Numbered from the stretch's first letter, positions 34,081 through 46,080 are shown. The stretch: DNA of 64,000 nt from Embiotoca jacksoni (GCA_022577435.1 JAKOON010000007.1:20435866-20499865), one strand, 5' to 3'. Translations and numbers: made by a program. Notes: generated by a model from the sequence alone, not told the origin.

Positions 34081-34360
34081 TCTGTAACTCAAAAAGTACC
34101 GGTGGTTTCAAAATTCTTCCATTTCAAGATCATTCTATTAAGTAAAATGTTATTCATATATCACCAAATAACAGCCATCCCAAGGGCACTTAACATTGTA
34201 AAGTCTACAAAAACTAAATGCTCCCATTTGAGCAAGCATTATGTTATGATCGTGAGAAAAATGTGCTTGTTACAACAAGACAGAAGAAGGCTCAGAGTTG
34301 AGCGGACATCTGCCTCCATCTGTATGTGGAGAGTTGTACACCGCTAGTCGTTGTGCTCTT

Positions 34361-34870
34361 TTCTTTTCTTTTTTTTATACTTTTTTCTCAGGATCTCTCC
34401 CTCCCTTTTACCCGTTCAGGTAGAACACCTGTAAACAATTGTCTCTGCTTCTCCCTTTTCTTCAGAGAGGCAGTTTTCCCTCTCTGACCTCGTCTCACAC
34501 ACTCAGACCAGGCGGCAGGCAAATTGGTGTTTGGGAAGATTTCTGTTCCTCCTTTCTTTCCTTCTTTTGGTTTGGTTTAGGTAAGTTTCTTTCTTTAGGA
34601 AGGTTAGGTGGATGATCTGGGTACGCCGGCCCATTGTTTGGTTGGGCCAGTGACTCTTCTTCCTTTTGTTCTGTTTAGTTCAGATCTCCAACCCTCTTCA
34701 GTTTGTTTCTTTTTCGACTTTGACTTATTCAACTTTTTTGGGGAAAAAAGCTTTTGGGTTTTCAGCCTGAAATGTGTTTGTCATGGTGTCATTTATATGT
34801 TTCGGTCTCCAGTAGAGCCTTTATTTGATCAGTTTAGGAGACTATAGTAAAGTTAAAAATGTGAGGTTTG
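34361..34870 (+). repeat. possible LTR-like dispersed repeat
   Basis: Segments 'ggtagaacacctgtaaac', 'gggtacgccggcccattg' and 'tttcggtctccagtagagcc' look like a repeat I have seen in other fish sequences. I cannot define ends, duplications or coding content, so class and borders are guesses. Confidence 0.35.
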
Positions 34871-35199
34871 AGGTTTTGGTAAGGTTTTCCCTTTACTGCA
34901 GTCAGTTGTGATACGTGTGAATTGTTTTGTGGTTGTGTTTTTTTCATGAATCAAAACATTCCAATCTTGATTCAAACTATACTGAAAAACTTTTGATATT
35001 ATATTTATATTTATATTTTGATAAAATTTGAAAGTAATCAGTGCTGAAGAATGCCGTGAAGTTTACACTACCTATAAATATATAGAGTATTTTTAAGACC
35101 AGCTTTATTTCACAGTTTTAACAAAAAATTGTTAGAAAGGAATCAAAAAGTAACCAAATGTCATAATTTACATTACTTTGGTGAAGTAAATAAAATAGT
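34871..35199. other. AT-rich non-coding sequence
   Basis: No feature can be supported here. Confidence 0.55.
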
Positions 35200-35286
35200 T
35201 GTATTGCTTTGCCCTGTATATGCTGCTGTAATGTAAAATAAAAAATAAAAAATAAAAAAATAAATCCCTTTGAGGGATTCATAAAG

Positions 35287-35362
<76 letters not shown>
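35200..35362 (+). mobile_element. LINE 3' tail ending in (TATC)n microsatellite
   Basis: 'tatgctgctgtaatg', an A-rich stretch and 'aatccctttgagggattc' followed by ATAAAGTA match the LINE tail at 28.1 and 40.7 kb. AATCCC/GGGATT forms a perfect 6-bp stem. A (TATC)n array of about 19 units runs 35,287-35,362. Confidence 0.85.
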
Positions 35363-36734
35363 AGTTACATTACTGTAATACATTACACATTACTTTGTAC
35401 ATTTTCAACAAGGTAACTAGTAAACTGTAACCTACCTATTGACCACAATGCATTGAAACAGGCCCACTCCTTTGACAAAGGTACATATGTTTGTGCATCA
35501 TACCATAATGAATTCATAAGAAGTTGTTCTTAACTATAATTGCATCAGAGATACAATACTCCTGGGGGACAAAGAATTAGTCTGAATCTTAAAGTCTCCT
35601 CTTGAAACTGCAGTTGGATTAGAAGAAGATAAGTACTGTAAATAGACAGGTAGCAGGAGAGATAGATTCATGAATAAATGGAGTAGGAGTGTGGGAGAAT
35701 ATAGCTGTGCAAGGCGAGAAATGTATTTATAGCGCTAGAGATGTTGGGGGAGATATTTCGAGTGCTTTCTATATTTGATTACAATGAGGGAGCAGGAAGC
35801 TCATTGCACGTTTAGCTGTGAGTGGATTCACAAAAGTGTTCTTCAAGATATGGTTGGCTCGTACGTTTTGGGGTGCAGAATGTAGCAAATGACAAACTAC
35901 TTTAAGCCATTTCCTTTGTGGATGTCGGTCTTCTTTCTTCATTCCTGATATGATTTTGATCTGATGCGAGACACTGGTGTTATGATGTAATTAATATGCT
36001 TCAAAAGGATTTTGCCGTCAGAGGTTATTACATTTTAGATAGCTTTTTTTATTTTTACAGTTTGAACTGAAAACTATGTGTTTATGTTTAGAATAAGCCT
36101 TTAAAGCTCCTTCGCAAGAAGAAACATCTCTAGTTGTAGATGTTGTGTCACTATGGAAACAAAAGTAGCATGATTACTATAGTGAAGGCATCACGCCATC
36201 AATAGCACCAGACCTGAGTGTGAATTTCAGTGTTTCACCCGGGGAAACTATTATTATTATGAGGCACTATGTGCATTCGACACCATACAAATGTCCTTAA
36301 GGGGTGCAAACTTTTTTTTTGTTTTTATCTTCTAAATTGAGCTTTTTTTTCTTCTTTTGCTTGGTGTTCCTGTGAGTGCAGCAACAGTAGATGGGAGAAT
36401 GTGCCCTGTTTACCACTCAAGTGCTGCTCTCCATCTTTTTAAGCTTCCTCCCCTCATGTATCCTTCTTGCTGTCTCAGTCAGCTAACGTGTTCTGTCCTC
36501 CAATCCTTCCCTTTTTCCTCTGTCAAGTTTTCTCAAAATGTTTTGATTTGTCAGATGACACAGAACATATTTTTTTTAGATGTGGTTTGAGATCAAAGGT
36601 GAATCATAAACTGCTGGAAACACACATTAGCACCTTTAACCCAGCTATTAATTTGACTGCTCGGTTTTGACCTCATCATACTAACCCACAGGTCTAATGT
36701 TCATCCAAGCAGTTCTCTTCATCTTATCTGTCTC
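35363..36734. other. non-coding sequence
   Basis: AT-rich, with no open frame above 77 codons and no element recognised. Confidence 0.55.
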
Positions 36735-37105
36735 AGTGCTGGTTTCCTTACAACAGCTTGACCATGCAGGTGGAATTCATACCGTCTTCTCCCAACAGTT
36801 GATGTTGAGATGTGTCAGCTGCTTGAACTCTGGGAAGCATTGATGTGGGCTTTAATCTGAGGTGCTCGTTAATTGTTGATTTCTGAGGCTGGTAATTCTA
36901 ATGAACTTCTCTTCTGCAGCGGAGTGCTTCCTCTCCTCGGTTGGTCCTCGGCAGAACCAATTTCCTCAGAGTTTTTTTCCAGTGCAGGCACATAACCCAC
37001 CAAATGCTGTGATCTTGACATGTTCTGACAGGACTGACCTTTGTGTCTTAAAGTAACAAGGGACTGTTGCTTATCTTTACTTAGTTGAGTGGTCTTTACC
37101 ATAGC
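36735..37105 (-). mobile_element. Tc1-like transposase relic, N-terminal DNA-binding part
   Basis: The minus-strand frame starting at 37,102 reads MVKTTQLSKDKQQSLV then TLRHKGQS, close to the start of a common fish Tc1 transposase (MARKKQLSKEKR form). It continues to GSAEDQPRRG and ASEINN, matching the GSHEDRPRKGRPR linker and the start of the second helix-turn-helix. Homology continues out of frame to about 36,735. The catalytic domain is absent. Confidence 0.88.
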
Positions 37106-39394
37106 ATTGATTGCTACAGTATGATTTGGGACATTTGCTGTATATTAACACAACCTTCACACACAATAAGTATGTGTCTCAACTCGTTGATAAAAATAGT
37201 CGTTTTGAAACTCTTTTTCTGACCGTAATAAAACAGCCCAACTGACTAGAGAAAATTATTTGCTAAATGTCTGCAAATACAAAATGAAAACCGACGGGAG
37301 TACAAAGGATAAACTGTGATTCTGCCACATTGATATAAAAGCTGTGTGTGCATGTACAACGCGAGTGTGACAGCCTGCTGTGACTATCTGTGTGTCGTGT
37401 GTCAGTTCATGTCAGAGAAAACACTTAAATCCCATCATAGCAGTGAAAAGCACTGCTCTACATTGAAAAGGAAAAAAAAACAAAAAAAAAACAACGTTGA
37501 TGTTAGCACTTTCATTTCCTTCAGGCACTGTTGTCATTCAAATGTACACAAGCTTTTTGTACAGAGCCGAAAGCACAAAGCCACCGGCAGAGTTCAAGGC
37601 TGTTAACTTCAGCTGCCTGGAGAGCAATACAAACAACTTGGTGGATCTTGGTTAAATGGGGTCAAGCCTCTTCCTGCTTTTACTTTGAAAGGGTTCCAGG
37701 TTGAATTTCAAGTAGATGAGCTTTCAATCAAAGATTGAATGAAACAAATTTACTATCTCAGGGAAATGTGTCAGATTCCAATGCGACCGTTTTAGTGTAA
37801 GCGGATAGCTTTTCGGACGAAAGAAAGACTTCAAGGATGGCATTTTTATTTACTTTGGTCCCAGCTGGATACCTACTATCTGACTGGGACTGGCTGTGTG
37901 CTGCTTCAATGTTATCTAGTGAAGCAGATTCAGATGCTAAAGCATATTTTAAATTTGCTGTAACGTAAATTTCACTGAATCGCAGCATTACCTGAGAGTG
38001 CTTTGTGCAAACCTCTGGCTCCTGTGTATATTTTGTAATTTGACAAAACTCAGAGTGGCAATTGTATGCTGGAAATGGGTACTTCAAAAGAGGATTTCCT
38101 GAAGTGAGGTCCTGGGAAGCCAGCAAGGGTTATTTCGCAGATTATGGATCACACAGACTATTAAATACCACAAAAGATGTTCTACTCAGCAAATGAAAGC
38201 AGCAGCCGTTTTTGCTTTGGGAGCAGAGGAAAAGCTTCGCTTGCTGAGAACTGTCACTGCGAGGAGGATTATATGGATGAATGATCACTGTGATGATTCA
38301 AGAGCAACTCCATCATGAGCTTCTCTTATGTTTGGCAAGTGTCATGGCGTCACACTGAGAGGTTTGTATTGGGCTTTGTTGTTCTTTTGACGATATGTTT
38401 CCATTTTGCATGATGAGTAATGGGGATGAAAACTTTTTAGCCACACTGTCGAGTATGTGAGATAACCATCAATTTCTGTAGAAGATAATTAACCAGTGAT
38501 GTTAGCTGTTGTTGAGGTCCTACGTGTTTAAATTTGAAATTCCCTCATGATGTGCCTGGACAGGTTACAGGTCTTTAGTAATACAGTAATGATGTTATGG
38601 TTCTATGCTCTCAACCAGCAACACAAGACAGAACACATTAATCTTAACATGGCTGACAATATTTTAATACTATGAATTAAGAAATGTACCAAAATCTCCC
38701 TGGAAAACAAAGAGATCTAAACTGAGTAGACCCTGATGTCCAAATTTGCCTAGTACCAAGTACCCAACGGGAAGTGCATTTATTTCAGGCTGCAGAACAC
38801 CTTGACGGCCGCCTGCTGTAACAATATCCAAATCAGTTTTCTGTGCTGCCAGAAATTTGCACATAGAAGAGTTAAGTAGAAAATCCACTTTGGACAGTGA
38901 GTCATGATGGCTTGACTTGCCTTTGGTGTGGGCCAACTGACAGCTGGAGCTAAGGAGAACATTAACATAAAAAGAGATTAAGGGACTTAATGGTTTGGGA
39001 AAAAAAACCTAAATAGTAAAAGTAGCCAGTTTTACTCAAAGAATACAAACTCTTAATTATTGCAGAGTTGCTTTGCTGTCCTAAATCTGGTTGCTTCTAA
39101 AATTCATCTATTGGTCCAATCTATACAGTTTTTACAGTTGTGTTACTTATTTTGATGACATATATGTTTGGTTGATGTCATGAAAACAAGACTGCTGTTC
39201 TGAAAATCGGTTCAGTCTTTATGTAGCTCTCAGGTCACTGATGAAAGCAGACACTGAAGTCACAGACCACAGTACTGTTATGTACTGGTAGCTGGGTACA
39301 CTGTGGCTTTAAGCTACCGACCCACCCTACTGGTATTACAATTATTGTTGGGCATGAACTGGAAGGAGAGCCACATGCTTCTTTTGCAGTTGTT
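37106..39394. other. non-coding sequence
   Basis: Frames of 86 codons (37,346-37,606) and 122 codons (38,126-37,758, minus) show no homology I recognise. An interrupted A-rich tract lies at about 37,472-37,491. Nothing else is seen. Confidence 0.5.
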
Positions 39395-39770
39395 CCATTC
39401 TACTGGGCATAGACCTCCATTCAGCATGCCCTAAAACTGGCCAACATTCTGTAACTATAAGGCCCGTGCTGCACACAGCACATTTTCAAAATTGTTTTAA
39501 TGAATGCCAGCAGCTTGACGAGGTGCTGTGCAGTTATTCTGGCATTTTCTTTCCGGTCACTAAGACTCGAAAACTGTTAACGCTGTGCTCATTACTGTCA
39601 CCAGTCATCCAATCAGAGTGAAAAAGGGGTGGGACAAACGCACTTAACCACCGACACTTGTCACTGATTGGTCTTCCCTTCCGAGTGTCTGAACGATAAT
39701 ACGAGCCCAGTCACCAGACTGTTTTCACAGCAAAGAAAATTTAAGCTGCGAGCGAAATTCCACAATTCTT
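39395..39770 (+). repeat. unclassified dispersed repeat, copy B (longest)
   Basis: This copy overlaps the other two. Its left half (39,395-39,575, with 'actggccaacattctg' and 'aatgaatgccagcagcttga') matches copy C at 59.1-59.3 kb; its right half (39,550-39,770) matches copy A at 3.4 kb. Together they outline an element of at least 375 bp. It holds inverted CCAAT motifs (TCCAATCA near 39,609 and TGATTGG near 39,666). I see no open frame or clear inverted ends. Confidence 0.72.
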
Positions 39771-40485
39771 CAGCGATAGCCAACTAATGTTAGGAGCAGC
39801 AGCCAGCACACATTAGGTGCTTTCACTATGTTAGCTTAGACAGGCTAAAATCAGAATGTGTGGACATTGTGAGTAGAGCATTACTTCAACATATGCAGCT
39901 GATATTTCAGTATTTGAACATATATGACATGTTGTGAGTGTAAAGCAACAACCGATACAGAATCTTGAATTCTGTGTCCAGATGCAGATGTCTGGCATTA
40001 AGCTGCTGAGATACGTTTCTTCCCTCTTTTCACCCTAAATGCTCTGTGACACCTTTTGCCTTCAGGCTTTTGGTCATCTATAACTTGTCCCTTATCGTCT
40101 GAGTTAAAATATCTCCATACATAAGACTTGGTATATATTTACACCATTCATCTCACCATTCCTAATGTTGTTGTTGTCCAGTATTTCCACAATCTTTGGT
40201 ACTGGTACTGTCACGTTTTCTGAATCGACTTGGTACCATTTTTTTATGACGTGTTGCAGGTAGTTAAGAAAGAGGCAGACAGACTAGACTAACTGGAACT
40301 CCTTCTCCCTCAGCATTGCCTACATACACAGTTACAGTATGTTTGTATTGTGAAAGAAAGCTTTAGGATAAGGATGTAATGCACAACATCTTACTCCTGT
40401 TTTACCCACTACAAAGTCAATTTAAAGACACACTTTGAAGTCAATGGGTTTACATCTCTTAACCATGAAATACACGTGTAAATCT
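39771..40485. other. non-coding sequence
   Basis: Nothing recognised. Confidence 0.55.
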
Positions 40486-41063
40486 ATGTGGTAGCGGGGC
40501 GTGGTTTGGCTCAGCTGCAGGAGGGACTGATTGGGGGAGTGTTTCAGGGAACAGTGCCTGGAAGGGGCTTAATTGTTAATTATATAATATATATACTGTA
40601 TATATATATATATATATACTGTACTGTATATACTGTGCATTTTATATTTAAGATTTTTTTTTACTGCTATTTTATTGCTTTTTATTATTATATTATTATC
40701 TTATTGCTTCCTGTATGCTGCTGTAGTGAAAAAAAAATTCCCCTTGGGGATTAATAAAGTAACTACCTACCTACCTACCTACCTACCTAATTGGCCCAGC
40801 TGAATCTAATCTCTGATTGTCCCTCTCTTGCTGCTTAAAACCGAGCAGCTGGACACCAGACAGGGCGCACTCCTGGAGAGACTGAGCAGCAGGCTGGCTG
40901 CAGACCGGACGTGTGACGTGTGTTCTGTGTTCTGTGTTCGGATATTGATGTGGATTGTTGTGTTGGACTGTTGTGTTGGAATAAACACGTTGAACGGTAC
41001 TTTGGCTGAGTGTGGTCCGTTCGTGCTGACAGAACCCCGGTGACGGCAAAGATGCTCGTCACA
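40486..41063 (+). mobile_element. candidate solo LTR, split by a LINE tail
   Basis: The sequence begins TGTGGTAGCGGGGCGTGG and ends GATGCTCGTCACA. In its right half are a TATA-like TTAAAA near 40,834 and an AATAAA signal at 40,980-40,985, the order expected of an LTR. 'tgttctgtg' and 'ttgtgttgga' are locally repeated. CTAT sits at both flanks (40,482-40,486 region and 41,064-41,067), but the left base overlaps the element, so the duplication is uncertain. Removing the LINE tail leaves about 360 bp. Superfamily unknown. Confidence 0.5.
40570..40793 (+). mobile_element. LINE 3' tail insertion ending in (CTAC)n
   Basis: The segment is nearly collinear with 27,895-28,165: it shares 'gtactgtatatactgtg', 'tatgctgctgtagtg' and TTCCCCTTGGGGATTAATAA. 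It ends in (CTAC)n at 40,763-40,788. TAATTG at 40,570-40,575 and 40,788-40,793 looks like its target-site duplication. An (AT)n stretch lies at 40,585-40,618. Confidence 0.85.
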
Positions 41064-42264
41064 CTATATAAATACATATATTAATTGGGAAATATAAAGT
41101 TTATGTGATGCACTACATTTCACTTTTCCACGGTATCTCATGACCTGTTGGATATAATCTGATGCCGTGGTTGGAAACCAACAATATGACGGACTAACAT
41201 GAGTGTCAAAATGTCACCAACCCTAATGTTTCCTCATCCATGTGACTATCCAAGAAGCACACAAATATAACTCAAGGAAAAGTAAGAGATTTACGTTTGT
41301 GGAACTGATTTGAACAGCTGGTACTTGTGGCCACAGGCACTGCCTAACTGACGAACATCCAGACTTCTTCTGTTGTTGTATTTCTAAACACAGACTGTCA
41401 AAGAGTGCGATCTGCCTTCGAGGGAAAATGTAAGACTGATGATCATTTATTTGGGATTTCGTGTAGCTGCTGACACAGCATTTCTCTGTACTTCTGGATA
41501 CTGAGGTGCATTTGTATCTTTAGCCTTCAGACTGAACTGCACACATTTTGGTCAAAAAAAATACAGCCCATGAGGGCTAGATGTGCTAATCTCACTGTCA
41601 CCTTCTTTTCCTTTAAATCTTTGACAGCAGCTGTGAGTTTGGATTTTACAGCCATCTTTGGCCATAAATTGTCACTGCTGTAGAGTTTTTTTTTTTTTCA
41701 TGTGTCCATCTTTGATGTTCATTTCGCATTGCTGTGTCATTTTTAGCACTGCTGCTCTAGCAGATCTGCTGCCCACTGAACAGTGTGGGTGGTACCGTGA
41801 GTCCTTTTTCCAGGTAATGTCGGATAACAAGCTTTCTATAATGAGCATTCTTTTGTTTGTGGTCTCAAAGTCACACTGGGGGTTCAGAACATTTCATGAC
41901 ATCTGTGGAATATTTTTTTTATCATAATGCAGAATTAAAATGGACATGTTTCTGAAGTTCTGGAGTGTTTTGCATACCAATAAAGACATACCATACCCTG
42001 CCAAGTGAGGATAGCTGTGTGTCTGTGTGAAAGTCTGTTTATGTCTTTAAATAACAGCCTTGGCATTTAGATTTTTGTTGCTGGAAATGACACTGTAATG
42101 CTGTCTGCTCAGTAAATACAGCAAACTGGATGATGAAGCATGCTTATCATGCTTTTGGGACTTTTATGGCCTGTTAATGAGTGAACAATGACATCAAATG
42201 AGGAGAATGGAAAAGGAATGGCAGTGTGTATGTCATTTGATCATGCTGGAGGGGTGGGGGGTTA
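41064..42264. other. non-coding sequence
   Basis: A T run lies near 41,687-41,698. No open frame exceeds 89 codons, and I see nothing else. Confidence 0.55.
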
Positions 42265-42344
42265 TTATAAGCTGTATCTGACTGATTTTAAAAAAAAAAT
42301 TCCCTTTGGGGATTAATAAAGTAACTACCTAACCTAACCTAATA
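42265..42344 (+). mobile_element. LINE 3' tail, terminal fragment with (CTAAC)n
   Basis: An A run, then TTCCCTTTGGGGATTAATAA and AGTA, ends in (CTAAC)n. It is the same tail as at 40.7 kb, reduced to its last 60-80 bases. Confidence 0.82.
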
Positions 42345-43292
42345 AATATTGAAATGTGTATGCAGCCGATTGCTCCGTGGTAAATCTTATACCACCTTGT
42401 TGGAGAACCTTGTTTGATAACTTTTGCATGTCATAACCCTCTCTGCACTATCAATATCAAATAACAGCAAAATGACAAATAAATAAATAGCCCTTTTAAA
42501 AAGTGTTTTCAATTATTTTTAACGTTGGTTAGAGGATTGAAGGATTAGTTCTCCAAAATACCAAAAGAGCATTTTCTCGAATAGTTTCAGTCTTGGATCA
42601 ATTCAGTTTTTGTTTCTTGGTTTTTCTATTTTAGATTAAAACAGAATACAAGTGCATAATAAACATGATAACACGTTGTATTGGGCCAACACAGGGACTT
42701 TCAATTCTTTTGAAAGTAGTATAAATAATATGAAAGGGAAACAATAAAAGTAGTTTTAATTGCAAGAAAAACATGTTGGAATGAGGAAAAAGGCAAGAAT
42801 GAAAATTTAAAAAAAAAACACGAGGAGAAAAAACATGCAGAAAACTCTGCAGACGTGCAGAAAACAGAGATAAGAGAAACAAGGGGAAACAAAGGGGGAA
42901 GCAGGAAGCCAGACACGTGGACCTCAGGCCTTGGCTCTGCAGCACTGATGCCACAGCTAACATCAACACACTGTAAAAATTCCCACAGAGAAAAGAGCCT
43001 CACCCCAGGCTAGCTGTCCGCACTCATCCCAAAAGAGAACAGCTTTGATGCAAAGCCTGACTGCCTGCTTTTATCTGCCTCCACTCGGTCTATAGTGTGT
43101 GTATGAGTGAGAGTCTTTATGTTGACGTGAGCCCGGTTGTGAGCCTTATTCTGGTTTTGATCATATCAAATCATATATGACAGTAGAGAAATATTCTCCC
43201 TGAACACATGATGAGTACTTGTATCTTTGTACTGATTACGGTATTACATTTGCATTACAGACTTATCGATCAGTATTTCCAGGATTTCTAAC
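42345..43292. other. non-coding sequence
   Basis: The minus strand is pyrimidine-rich over 42,760-42,900. Overlapping frames of 100-112 codons there follow from that composition. Confidence 0.5.
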
Positions 43293-44215
43293 TTCAATTA
43301 ATTTGTATTTATATATCGCAACACAGGTTATTAACAAAGTGAAGTCCTTATAACATAACTTTTACAACATTATACAGAGGAACCTAAGAGTTCAACAATT
43401 CCTACATGAGCTAGGAGGGAACATCTTCCGACAGAGGGAAGGAAAAACTCCCTCCTAACAGGAAGAAACCTCCGACAGAACCAGGCTCAGAGGTGGGCGG
43501 AGCATCTGTTAACAGAACCAGGATCGGAGGTGGGCGGAGCATCTGTTAACAGAACCAGGCTCAGAGGTGGGCGGAGCATCTGTTAACAGAACCAGGATCA
43601 GAGGTGGGCGGAGCATCTGTTAACAGAACCAGGCTCAGAGGTGGGCGGAGCATCTGCCTTGACCGGTTGGGGTGAGAGGAGAGCAGAGAGAGAAAAGGAC
43701 AGCATAGAGATAGAAGACATGAACTGGTGGTGGGCCCGATAATCACAGAGCAGAGACATGCAGCTCCGTGACGGGACATCTGCAAAAGAAAGAACAGAAA
43801 CTACACGAGCGAAGGAACTGAATGGAGAGACAACAGATAATAAGCAAAAACTATGAGAGAGAGAAAGCATGAAGTTCATGAGATGTGATGGTGAGATATG
43901 AGTCTATAGAGAGTGAAAGAGTGAGAGGAAAGTAGCTCAGTGCATCACGAGGTCCCCCAGCAGCCTCGGCCTATAACAGCAGAACTGTAGGACGGTTCAG
44001 GGACACCTGAGCAATTATAGTAATCGATCCTGGAAGTAACAAATACATGAATTAGCTTTTCTACGTCACGCTGGGGAAGGATTTTTCAGATTTTATAATA
44101 TTTCTAATATTATGAAGGTGAAAGAAGGCAGTCCTGGAGACTTGCTTTATATGTGACCTAAAGGACAAATCCTCATGACTCCAAGGTGGTGAAACCTTTC
44201 ATTTTGATACCAGAA
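43293..44215 (-). mobile_element. L2-type LINE copy with internal deletion and expanded 3' UTR
   Basis: The minus strand 43,970-43,660 matches the 3' UTR of the L2 copies at 19.7 and 60.2 kb ('ctgttataggccgaggctgc', 'ggagctgcatgtctctg'). Further left come the repeat array and the terminal part with 'ggaggtttcttcctgttag'. To the right of 43,990 it jumps to a more upstream part of the RT frame ('gaaagaaggcagtcctgga' on plus corresponds to the FFHLRN region). About 400 bp of the C-terminus is therefore deleted. Inactive. Confidence 0.8.
43476..43656. repeat. 37-bp minisatellite, almost five units, alternating variants
   Basis: Units start CAGAACCAGG at 43,476, 43,513, 43,550, 43,587 and 43,624 and end with CATCTGTTAA (the last is cut at 43,656). 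Units 1, 3 and 5 read 'ggctcagagg'; units 2 and 4 read 'ggatcggagg' and 'ggatcagagg'. The array sits in the L2 3' UTR, where the copy at 60.45 kb has a single related unit. Confidence 0.97.
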
Positions 44216-44987
44216 CAATGTTAAAGGTAAATAGTTTGAGGAATAGCAGGGAGTTGAATGTCTTGTTGAATGAATTACTGAGTGGGTAAAATAGTTTCAG
44301 ACAAAATTCCCTTTATTTATTGTTCCAGAAATGAGGCACGGTCACTACCGCCATTGTTTATTCAGAAACCTGGGTAACATAAATACATACAACGGCAACC
44401 CAGATTCTTTCACAGTACTCCAGCTAGCATGTGGGCTTTCGCAAAACCATGACAGTGGCTTATCCAGGGCTCTAAAATTGTGGTTATATGTACAAACACA
44501 AAAACGGGATACTTCAAAATCCTTCTCTGTATCAGCCCTCCAGGATGCAAGTAGAAATCTGTTCTGTGCCACTGGATATTTTAGTTGGCTGCATCATTTC
44601 AAGAGGAATCCAGATTGCCTCTGAGACATCTGATTGTCTCTGGTGTGTGAGAGAATATGCAGGCCATCCTAAAATGTGCCTACAGTGAGTCACAGAAGCA
44701 ACATCCTAACCTGAAGTTTGGATTAGATAGACAATGCAGTGTGTGCTGGGGGTGGTGGACTCAGGGAGGTGCTCTGACACCTTCCTGACCATCGGAGTAC
44801 ACAGTTATTTATCCGAATAGATAAAACATAAATATTAGATTCTACATAGTGGCCCTATTTCTAGAACATTGGTTGAAATGTATGACATGTTCACAGTGTT
44901 GCAGACATTTGCCACTAAATGACCAAAAACATAAAAAAAAAAAAAAAGATGATAAATCCAACTAAATCCTCCCAATTAATGACTTAT
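44216..44987. other. non-coding sequence
   Basis: Open frames of 97 codons (plus) and 75 codons (minus) overlap at 44,331-44,624 and have no recognised features. An A run is at 44,934-44,947. Confidence 0.5.
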
Positions 44988-45638
44988 CAGTCCCTCCAGG
45001 AAATAAAATCTGCAATAAATAAGATTCAAGCAAACTCTGCAGTATTTGCAATTTTTTCTGAAATCCTCACAAATTTTCTGCAAAACATGACAACCGCAGA
45101 AGCTGTGTTGAAAGTGTTGCGGCATAAAGGAAGTATTTTGAAACAAAACTCACTTCAATAACAAAAAGATCTCCTCATTTACAATCAGAAAGGCTCTGCT
45201 CCTGTTTTCTCATCACCAAATAAAACTGTTCACTGGAGGAAACTGGAATAAACTGAAAAAACAGAAGTCACAGAATTTGCGGGAAATGTGGTCTTCATCA
45301 AAATTTTCGAATCAAATGCTTATTATCAATGGAATAGATTACATATTACTGTATGCTGACATGTTTTTGCACACGTCAAGTTGATTATTTTGTAACTTTG
45401 AGCTCTGTGGTTTTCTAGGTTCAATTAATTAATAAAAAATGATTAGAACTAAAATATATCTGTAATGTGTAGCATGATTATTATCACAGGCATTGATTGC
45501 ATATCAATCTTTATTAGGTAGTGCTTGAAACAAAATACAAATGTTCTTTCTGGCACATCCATTTCTGAGAAAATTTGCCACAAAATCAAGCATTTTTGAT
45601 CACAATCACAAAAAAACAGCAAAATCCTGGAGGGACTG
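44988..45638. mobile_element. 651-bp non-autonomous inverted-repeat element
   Basis: It begins CAGTCCCTCCAGGA (44,988-45,001) and ends with the exact reverse complement (45,625-45,638); a T/A flanks on either side. The interior has 'caaatgttctttctggca' and 'tttgtgattgtgatcaaaaa' (minus), seen widely in fish genomes. CAG...CTG ends are compatible with hAT-type elements, but I see no 8-bp target duplication, so the superfamily is open. No transposase is encoded. Confidence 0.75.
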
Positions 45639-46080
45639 ATTTACAGCTGAACAATGGGGCTGTAGTGATGTTTTATTATATAAAATAGGACAGGAAGAGT
45701 TGTGACAGTGGTGAAAGAGAGGAGTAGGAGAAGAGAATATAGTTTATAAATGTAAATAATAGTTTAAATAAAGTTTTATGACAGTGCAGAGGAGAGAATA
45801 ATGTGAGACAGAAAGAGAAAAAAGGAAAGTGGGGCCCAAAAAATGAACATCCAGCGGAGAAGAGAGAAATGATGACGAGGTGGAGGAGAAGGGGGAGTGC
45901 TGACAAATCCCGATGAATATGGGAGCCAACCTGATTCTAATAGTTACTTTATCATACAGACAGACTTCACTGACAAATCACTTAATATGCAAATGGAGCA
46001 GCATTTATTCCAATGACAAATCACACAGTCACATAAATAGATGCATGAAACACAATGCACTCACACACTAAACACAGGTG

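Noticed and set aside
37346..37606. Short C2H2-like pattern (CVVC ... HH ... H) in an 86-codon frame
   Set aside because: Spacing between Cys and His pairs is two residues too short for a U1-type finger, no conserved hydrophobic core is evident, and no matching exon borders are visible.
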